Below, one piece after another: positions 1-3,712 of a stretch of DNA of 6,673 nucleotides. The stretch's first letter is position 1; each line of letters starts with the position of its first letter. Under the pieces are notes generated by a model. It was not told the origin of the DNA. It searched no databases and saw only the letters and a list, made by a program, of their open reading frames with translations. Source of the stretch: Kangiellaceae bacterium (GTDB taxonomy: Bacteria; Pseudomonadota; Gammaproteobacteria; Enterobacterales; Kangiellaceae); assembly GCA_030148365.1 (NCBI GenBank), contig JASBTO010000197.1, positions 1 to 6,673 of the forward strand, read 5' to 3'. Made by a program: the position numbers and the translations under genes.

Positions 1-48
1 CGCTGTCGGACAAAGACATTACACAGGAACACGAAGTGGTCGAAATAA
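1..48 (+). CDS. Possible C-terminal tail of an upstream FKBP-type peptidyl-prolyl isomerase (FkpB-like), partial
   Basis: Reading from base 3, the frame begins L-S-D-K-D-I-T and continues E-V-V-E-I-R. This resembles the last strand of FkpB/SlyD-like proteins (pattern PLAG-x-x-[IV]-x-F-x-[IV]-E-V-L-E-I). In many gammaproteobacteria fkpB lies directly upstream of ispH, so the position fits. The match is short and imperfect: Q and H stand where the family has hydrophobic residues. This frame also has no stop until 288-290, so taken literally it would overlap ispH by about 200 bases. A TAA at 46-48 lies in the adjacent frame and would end the gene if one A of the AAA at 43-45 were extra. The end given here assumes that. 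Identity is an inference from a fragment of about 15 residues plus gene order; the fragment could also be non-coding leader. Confidence 0.3.
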   Translation, partial: RCRTKTLHRNTKWSK

Positions 49-82
49 GACCGCAAGCCCGTTCTGACAGAATGTATTACCC

Positions 83-1015
83 ATGGAAAAACAACACGCC
101 AATCCCCGCGGCTTTTGCGCCGGTGTCGATCGCGCCATCGAGATCGTCAATCGCGCCCTGGAGCTTTTCGGGGCGCCGATTTATGTCAAACACGAAGTGG
201 TACACAACAAGTACGTCGTGGACGGGCTGCGTAACAAGGGCGCGATCTTCATTGAGGATCTGGCGGAAGTCCCGGAAGGATCGACGTTGATTTTCAGTGC
301 CCACGGGGTCTCCCAGCAAGTGCGTCGCGAAGCCAAAGAGCGGGACTTGCAGGTCTTCGACGCGACCTGTCCCCTGGTCACCAAGGTGCATATGGAAGTC
401 GCCCGTATTGGTCGCCGTGACGAGGAGTGCATCCTCATCGGTCACAAGGGACACCCGGAAGTCGAGGGCACCATGGGCCAGTATCCTGCTGACGGGGCCG
501 GCATTTATCTGGTGGAGGACATCGATGATGTCGGGCGCCTGGAAGTCCGGGATCCGGAACGCCTTTTCTATGTGACCCAGACGACCCTGTCCGTGGACGA
601 CACCACCCGGATCATCGAGAGCCTCAAAAAACGTTATCCCGCCATCACCGGCCCCAAAAAAGACGACATCTGTTATGCCACCCAGAATCGACAGGATGCC
701 GTGAAAACTCTCGCCAGCGACTGTGATCTGGTGCTCGTGGTCGGCTCCGGCAACAGTTCCAATTCCAATCGCCTGAAAGAACTGGCGGAGTTCTGCGGCG
801 CCCGGGCCCATTTGATTAACGGCGCCCACGAGATTGATCCGGCGTGGCTGGACGGTGTCGATCGGATCGGCGTCACCGCAGGTGCGTCAGCGCCGGAAAT
901 TCTGGTTCAGGAAGTGATTGCCTGGCTGGAGGAGCACGGCGGTCACAAGGCCGTGGAAAATCAGGGTGTTGACGAATCCATTGTCTTCGCCTTGCCTGCA
1001 GCGCTGCGCCAGTAG
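83..1015 (+). CDS. ispH: 4-hydroxy-3-methylbut-2-enyl diphosphate reductase (IspH/LytB)
   Basis: This 310-residue cytosolic iron-sulfur enzyme performs the last step of the MEP pathway, reducing HMBPP to isopentenyl and dimethylallyl diphosphate. The length matches E. coli IspH (316). The three cluster ligands are Cys12, Cys96 (in DATCPLVTK) and Cys197 (in DDICYAT). The substrate-site residues His41, His74, His124, Glu126 (HPEVEG) and Thr167 (TQTTLS) all sit at the E. coli numbers, and the SSNSNRL and TAGASAP phosphate-binding motifs are present. The ATG at 83 is the only sensible start, because an in-frame TGA at 65-67 lies just upstream and no other start codon intervenes. No clear Shine-Dalgarno precedes it. 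Odd point: residues 3-5 are K-Q-H, where the family normally has a hydrophobic strand before ANPRGFC. It probably ends an ileS-lspA-fkpB-ispH type cluster and is likely transcribed separately from the pilin genes. Confidence 0.98.
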   Translation: MEKQHANPRGFCAGVDRAIEIVNRALELFGAPIYVKHEVVHNKYVVDGLRNKGAIFIEDLAEVPEGSTLIFSAHGVSQQVRREAKERDLQVFDATCPLVTKVHMEVARIGRRDEECILIGHKGHPEVEGTMGQYPADGAGIYLVEDIDDVGRLEVRDPERLFYVTQTTLSVDDTTRIIESLKKRYPAITGPKKDDICYATQNRQDAVKTLASDCDLVLVVGSGNSSNSNRLKELAEFCGARAHLINGAHEIDPAWLDGVDRIGVTAGASAPEILVQEVIAWLEEHGGHKAVENQGVDESIVFALPAALRQ

Positions 1016-1094
1016 AGGCGCAGAAGCTGCAGCTGCCAAAACTGCTAAATTACCAACCGCAAGTCTTTCTGATGCGCACTCTGCGCTTTATTCG

Positions 1095-1124
1095 ACCACT
1101 TGTCGGATAAATACTACCGTTCAT
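1095..1124 (+). promoter_or_regulatory. Candidate tandem LytTR/AlgR-type binding site upstream of the minor-pilin operon
   Basis: In the 195-base gap between ispH and fimU, ACCGTTCAT (1116-1124) fits every position of the published LytTR half-site pattern [TA][AC][CA]GTTN[AG][TG]. A weaker copy, ACCACTTGT (1095-1103, 7 of 9), lies exactly 21 bases upstream with a 12-base spacer, the spacing typical of LytTR regulator pairs. AlgR, a LytTR response regulator, directly activates fimU-pilVWXY1Y2E in P. aeruginosa, so the position makes biological sense. CCGTTCATT (1117-1125) also matches the AlgR core CCGTTCGTC at 7 of 9. The weaker half-site and the search after the fact keep confidence low. Confidence 0.3.
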
Positions 1125-1135
1125 TTCATTGGGGC

Positions 1136-1164
1136 TTGTCAGCCGCGAGCCGACTTTGTGAAAG
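1136..1164 (+). promoter_or_regulatory. Possible weak sigma-70 promoter of the minor-pilin operon
   Basis: TTGTCA at 1136-1141 matches the -35 consensus at 5 of 6 and lies 11 bases past the candidate LytTR site. At the proper spacing the best -10 is TGAAAG (1159-1164), only 3 of 6. A strong -35 with a poor -10 would suit an activator-dependent promoter, but the call is weak. The rest of 1016-1210 shows only short palindromes (AGCTGCAGCT at 1025-1034) and no convincing terminator hairpin with a T run after ispH. Confidence 0.18.
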
Positions 1165-1210
1165 TGACTGCCAAGAGGGAAAATAATAGACAAAAGGACG
1201 CAGATCCCAG

Positions 1211-1663
1211 ATGCGAAGACTTGCCCGGGGGTTCACTTTAATTGAATTAATGATTTCGCTGACCGTGTTGGCGATAATCCTCACCGTCGCCGTGCCATCC
1301 ATGGCCACCATGCTTCAGAACGCGCGACTGGCCAGCGCCGCCAGTGACGCGGTCAGCGTGCTCAACACCGCCCGCAGTTATGCAATCAACCACCGGGCAA
1401 CCATTACGGTAACCCCGGTATCGGCCTGGATCGACGGCTTCCGGGTCGAGCAGGGCGATACCGAACTGCTGCAAATCGAGGGCACGGGCCTCCCCGCCAG
1501 CAGCACTACCGACAACATTACCTTCCTGGCCACCGGCATCATTACTGCCAGCCCCGACTGGGCGCTGACGCTGTGCGATGCCCGCGGCAAGGGGCGGCTG
1601 GTCACGGTGGCAAAGTCAGGCGCCATTGCCGTGGCAGCCATTGACGCGGGGTGCACCCTGTGA
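1211..1663 (+). CDS. fimU: Minor type IV pilin / GspH-FimT family pseudopilin (FimU position)
   Basis: This 150-residue prepilin has a 7-residue basic leader (MRRLARG) cleaved before Phe8, with the mature Glu+5 at Glu12 in FTLIEL and a hydrophobic helix to about residue 30. The C-terminal half matches the GspH/FimT fold: LCDARGKGR at 121-129, then a strand and Cys148 near the end. Cys122 and Cys148 probably form a disulfide. In P. aeruginosa FimU links the major pilin to the PilV-PilW-PilX-PilY1 tip complex. Being first in that gene order supports fimU over fimT. The GRxR signature of DNA-binding FimT is absent; residues 137-140 read GAIA. ATG 1211 is the only start giving a proper leader, with AAGGA at 1194-1198 rather far (12 bases) upstream. 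The first codons are AT-rich, with two TTA leucines, unlike the rest of the gene. Its TGA overlaps the pilV start. Confidence 0.88.
   Translation: MRRLARGFTLIELMISLTVLAIILTVAVPSMATMLQNARLASAASDAVSVLNTARSYAINHRATITVTPVSAWIDGFRVEQGDTELLQIEGTGLPASSTTDNITFLATGIITASPDWALTLCDARGKGRLVTVAKSGAIAVAAIDAGCTL
1648..1663 (+). promoter_or_regulatory. Overlapping stop/start (GTGA) and ribosome binding site between fimU and pilV
   Basis: The fimU TGA (1661-1663) overlaps a GTG start at 1660-1662. GGGG at 1648-1651 lies 8 bases upstream and can serve as Shine-Dalgarno. The arrangement implies translational coupling. It favours GTG 1660 over the in-frame GTG at 1651, which would itself lie within that GGGG. 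The junction string CCTGTGAGC recurs exactly at the pilV-pilW junction. Confidence 0.6.
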
Positions 1664-2310
1664 GCAGATTCCAGCTTTCTGCACAACGGGGCTTCAGTCT
1701 TCTTGAAGTCCTGATTACCGTCCTGGTGCTGGCAATCGGTCTACTCGGTCTGGCGGCGTTGCAACTGTCCTCCGCCAATGCGACCCAGGAGGGTTACATG
1801 CGGGCACAGGCCACGGCGCTGGCGGACGCGGTCTCAAGCCGCATGCTGGCCAACGCTGACTTTGTCGGTGCTGACCCGGACAATCTTCTCAATGGTGCCG
1901 CCGACTCGGGTAACTACGAACGGTGGTGTCGTTATGGCAGCGCACCGATCGCTTTTGCCCAGGCCTGCCCGGTCGGGGGCGGTTGCGCCTGCACCGGCGC
2001 CGAATGCACAAGCGCGGAGCGAATCGTTTTCGACAAGCGTCAAATCTGCGAAGCCGGGCTGCAGCGACGAAGTCTTCCGGACGGCGAAATTGGCATTACC
2101 TGCTGGGACAACAGCAGTGTTGTTGACGGTGACGCCTGCTCGCCGGGCTCCCGCTATACCCTCTATGTTGCCTGGACGCCCGCGGTGCGCACCGATACCA
2201 CCGGCGGGGAGGGGCTGTCCAATGACAACTTCTGTCACCAGCCGGTCAGCAGCGGCGGCATGGGTCTCGCCGCGACCAAAACTTGCGTGATGCTGGAGAT
2301 GGTCCTGTGA
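1660..2310 (+). CDS. pilV: Type IV pilus minor pilin PilV
   Basis: This 216-residue prepilin has an 11-residue leader (MSRFQLSAQRG), cleavage before Phe12, the motif FSLLEVLI with mature Glu+5 at Glu16, and a hydrophobic helix to about residue 35 containing the LAIGLLGLA-type run typical of PilV. The helix continues as L-Q-x-x-S-A-N, the usual PilV pattern. The globular domain has ten cysteines (90, 103, 109, 111, 116, 130, 148, 160, 192, 209), including the clustered C-x5-C-x-C-x4-C at 103-116, enough for five disulfides formed in the periplasm. PilV is expected at the pilus tip with FimU, PilW and PilX. The start was chosen at GTG 1660 because of the 4-base overlap with fimU and the 8-base ribosome-site spacing; GTG 1651 would add three residues. 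It ends in a second GTGA overlap with pilW. Confidence in the family is high; exact cysteine pairing is unknown. Confidence 0.9.
   Translation: MSRFQLSAQRGFSLLEVLITVLVLAIGLLGLAALQLSSANATQEGYMRAQATALADAVSSRMLANADFVGADPDNLLNGAADSGNYERWCRYGSAPIAFAQACPVGGGCACTGAECTSAERIVFDKRQICEAGLQRRSLPDGEIGITCWDNSSVVDGDACSPGSRYTLYVAWTPAVRTDTTGGEGLSNDNFCHQPVSSGGMGLAATKTCVMLEMVL
2295..2310 (+). promoter_or_regulatory. Overlapping stop/start (GTGA) and ribosome binding site between pilV and pilW
   Basis: The pilV TGA (2308-2310) overlaps a GTG start at 2307-2309. GGAG at 2295-2298 sits 8 bases upstream, a good Shine-Dalgarno. This decides for GTG 2307 rather than the upstream TTG at 2283, which would add eight non-typical residues to the leader. 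The context CCTGTGAGC (2304-2312) is identical to that at the fimU-pilV junction. Confidence 0.65.
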
Positions 2311-3080
2311 GCCGGCACTTCCTGCAGTCACCCTCCCGCCAGCAAGGCCTGACCCTGGTCGAGCTGATGGTTGCCATGGCACTGGGACTGATCCTGATTG
2401 CCGGTGTGCTCTGGTTGTTTGTCAACACTCGCCAGGCCAATCAGACCAATCAGACGCTTAACGAAATCCAGGACAGCGGCCGATTCGCGCTACAGTTTCT
2501 GAAAACCGATTTACAGAAATCCGGTTGGAGTAATCAGCAGGCCTTTCCGGCTGCCGCAAGTCAGCTGGATGAGCATATTGACGGTGCCGCCACGCGGGAC
2601 GATCAAATCATTCCCGGTGGAGACGGCCAGACAACTGACGTGCTGACGATTCAGTATCACGGCGCGACAGACTGTATGGGCGCGGTCCCGGCCGGACCCG
2701 CCGGTAGCGATGGCGTTACCCGCCTGGTGACCAACAGTTATCGCTTGCAGACTAACGCGGACGAAACCTCCTTCGATCTGGCCTGCAACGGCCAGCCCCT
2801 GATCCGGAATGTTGAGCGCTTCGAAGTGGTTTACGGCGTCGATTTTGGCGCGGCCTCGGGGGCTCGCTATTTCACAGCGGATGCCGTAGCGGCAACCGAC
2901 TGGGCAAAAGTCAGGTGGGTCAACCTGGGACTGGTGATGCGGGCTGCCAGGGAGCAGGGGCCTGACAAAACCCAGTCAGTGTTTCTGTTCAATGAAGAAT
3001 TACCCGTTACGGACGGCTATATGCGCAAGGTTTTCGAAACCAGTATCCACCTGCCCAACTATCCCAGGATCGCGGACTGA
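2307..3080 (+). CDS. pilW: Type IV pilus minor pilin PilW
   Basis: From GTG 2307 the product is 257 residues, typical for PilW. The leader is 14 residues ending Q-Q-G, with cleavage before Leu15 (Leu instead of the commoner Phe) and the motif LTLVELMV placing mature Glu+5 at Glu19. A hydrophobic helix follows to about residue 40. Next comes the PilW stretch I-Q-D-S-G-R-F-A, in which the family is well conserved (N-x-x-x-[IL]-Q-x-[ST]-G-R-x-A). The C-terminal region has the family's LRR-like pattern, here the line V-N-L-G-L-V-M-R, then F-N-E-E-L and a closing Y-M-R-K-V-F-E-T. Only two cysteines, Cys123 and Cys160, are present and may pair. In P. aeruginosa PilW joins PilV, PilX and FimU in the tip complex carrying PilY1. 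pilX follows after 5 bases, so the same transcript is expected. Confidence 0.9.
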   Translation: MSRHFLQSPSRQQGLTLVELMVAMALGLILIAGVLWLFVNTRQANQTNQTLNEIQDSGRFALQFLKTDLQKSGWSNQQAFPAAASQLDEHIDGAATRDDQIIPGGDGQTTDVLTIQYHGATDCMGAVPAGPAGSDGVTRLVTNSYRLQTNADETSFDLACNGQPLIRNVERFEVVYGVDFGAASGARYFTADAVAATDWAKVRWVNLGLVMRAAREQGPDKTQSVFLFNEELPVTDGYMRKVFETSIHLPNYPRIAD

Positions 3081-3085
3081 GGCTT

Positions 3086-3688
3086 ATGACCCACAACAAC
3101 AAACTGCCTAAACGTCAGTCGGGCGCCGCCCTGGTGGTCGCCATTATTATTCTTTTGGTGCTGACCGTCATCGGGGTGTCGGCCATGTCCTCCGGGATAC
3201 TGAACGAAAAAATGTCCAATAACCTCGCGCAGTGAACCATCGGTTTCAATGCCGCACAAAGTGCTCTCAATGCCTTCGCCCTGGATTTTTACAATGGCGG
3301 AAATCTGGTGGACCAGACCGTGGCCGCGGCGGAGGACGCCGGGGCTCTTGCGGATCTGCCCGCCAATACGGCGGCCCATGTAGTCTGTAGCGATCAGGAA
3401 GGCAAGCTGGTGGATTGCTCCGGCGTGACCCTGCAATCCGGTGCGTCTGCTCTGTTGAAAGCGAAAAGCACCAGCGTCTACAAGGCCGCGTGCGCCGACT
3501 TCAGTGCGCTGGCGTGTCCGGGAACCAGCGTTCGCGAAGGCTTTGGATGCCATTTCTTTGACGTCCAGGGAGACGGCTGGTTTGACAATGATGACGATAA
3601 TGTTGCGGACACCGGGGAGTACGGTGCTGCGCTCGAGGAGTCGGCCTATCTGGTTCGGCCCTGCTCGGATAAAGACATCGAACACTAG
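3086..3688 (+). pseudogene. pilX: Type IV pilus minor pilin PilX, interrupted by an in-frame TGA at codon 50
   Basis: ATG 3086 opens a frame with a 13-residue leader ending R-Q-S-G, cleavage before Ala14, then the helix A-A-L-V-V-A-I and L-L-V-L-T-V-I-G-V, the hallmark of the PilX N-terminal family. Like many PilX proteins it lacks Glu at +5 (here Val18). The text runs to E-K-M-S-N-N-L-A-Q, then TGA (3233-3235), then T-I-G-F-N-A-A-Q-S-A-L in the same frame, the family's conserved F-Q-A-A-E-A-A-L block. The TGA falls where relatives have Arg, so CGA to TGA is the simplest change. The frame then stays open for 150 codons to TAG 3688, giving 200 positions if read through. The second half has seven cysteines and an acidic run from Asp159 to Asp175 (GDG then D-N-D-D-D). 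GAGG at 3079-3082 is a close ribosome site. A restart at GTG 3308 would lack leader and helix. Mutation, sequencing error or readthrough are all possible. Confidence 0.85.
3233..3235 (+). other. Premature in-frame TGA within pilX
   Basis: The codon lies between CAG (Gln49) and ACC (Thr51). Translation as written would give a 49-residue peptide that keeps the leader and membrane helix but no globular domain. TGA is the ordinary terminator of fimU, pilV and pilW next door, so a reassigned code (TGA as Trp) is unlikely. No selenocysteine-type hairpin is apparent just downstream. Confidence 0.9.
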
Positions 3689-3698
3689 TTTTTTTACT

Positions 3699-3712
3699 GG
3701 GGAGAAACCATG
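3699..3712 (+). promoter_or_regulatory. Strong ribosome binding site of pilY1
   Basis: GGGGAG at 3699-3704 ends 5 bases before ATG 3710 and is the strongest Shine-Dalgarno in the window. It lets pilY1 initiate on its own, without coupling to pilX, which matters because ribosomes would stop early in pilX. The run of seven T just after the pilX stop (3689-3695) has no hairpin before it and is not called a terminator. Confidence 0.7.

Noticed and set aside
77..829. Minus-strand open frame of 250 codons opposite ispH
   Set aside because: The plus strand is unmistakably IspH with all catalytic residues; the antisense translation resembles no known family.
1025..1036. Palindromes AGCTGCAGCT and GCAGCTGC after ispH as terminator or operator
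   Set aside because: They are too short, with no loop and no following T run; chance occurrence is likely.
3233..3278. TGA in pilX as a selenocysteine codon or genome-wide TGA-to-Trp code
   Set aside because: No convincing hairpin follows the TGA, the aligned family residue is Arg rather than Cys or Trp, and fimU, pilV and pilW all end in TGA beside this gene.
3689..3695. Run of seven T after pilX as an intrinsic terminator
   Set aside because: No GC-rich inverted repeat precedes it, and pilY1 starts 15 bases later with its own ribosome site as part of the same operon.
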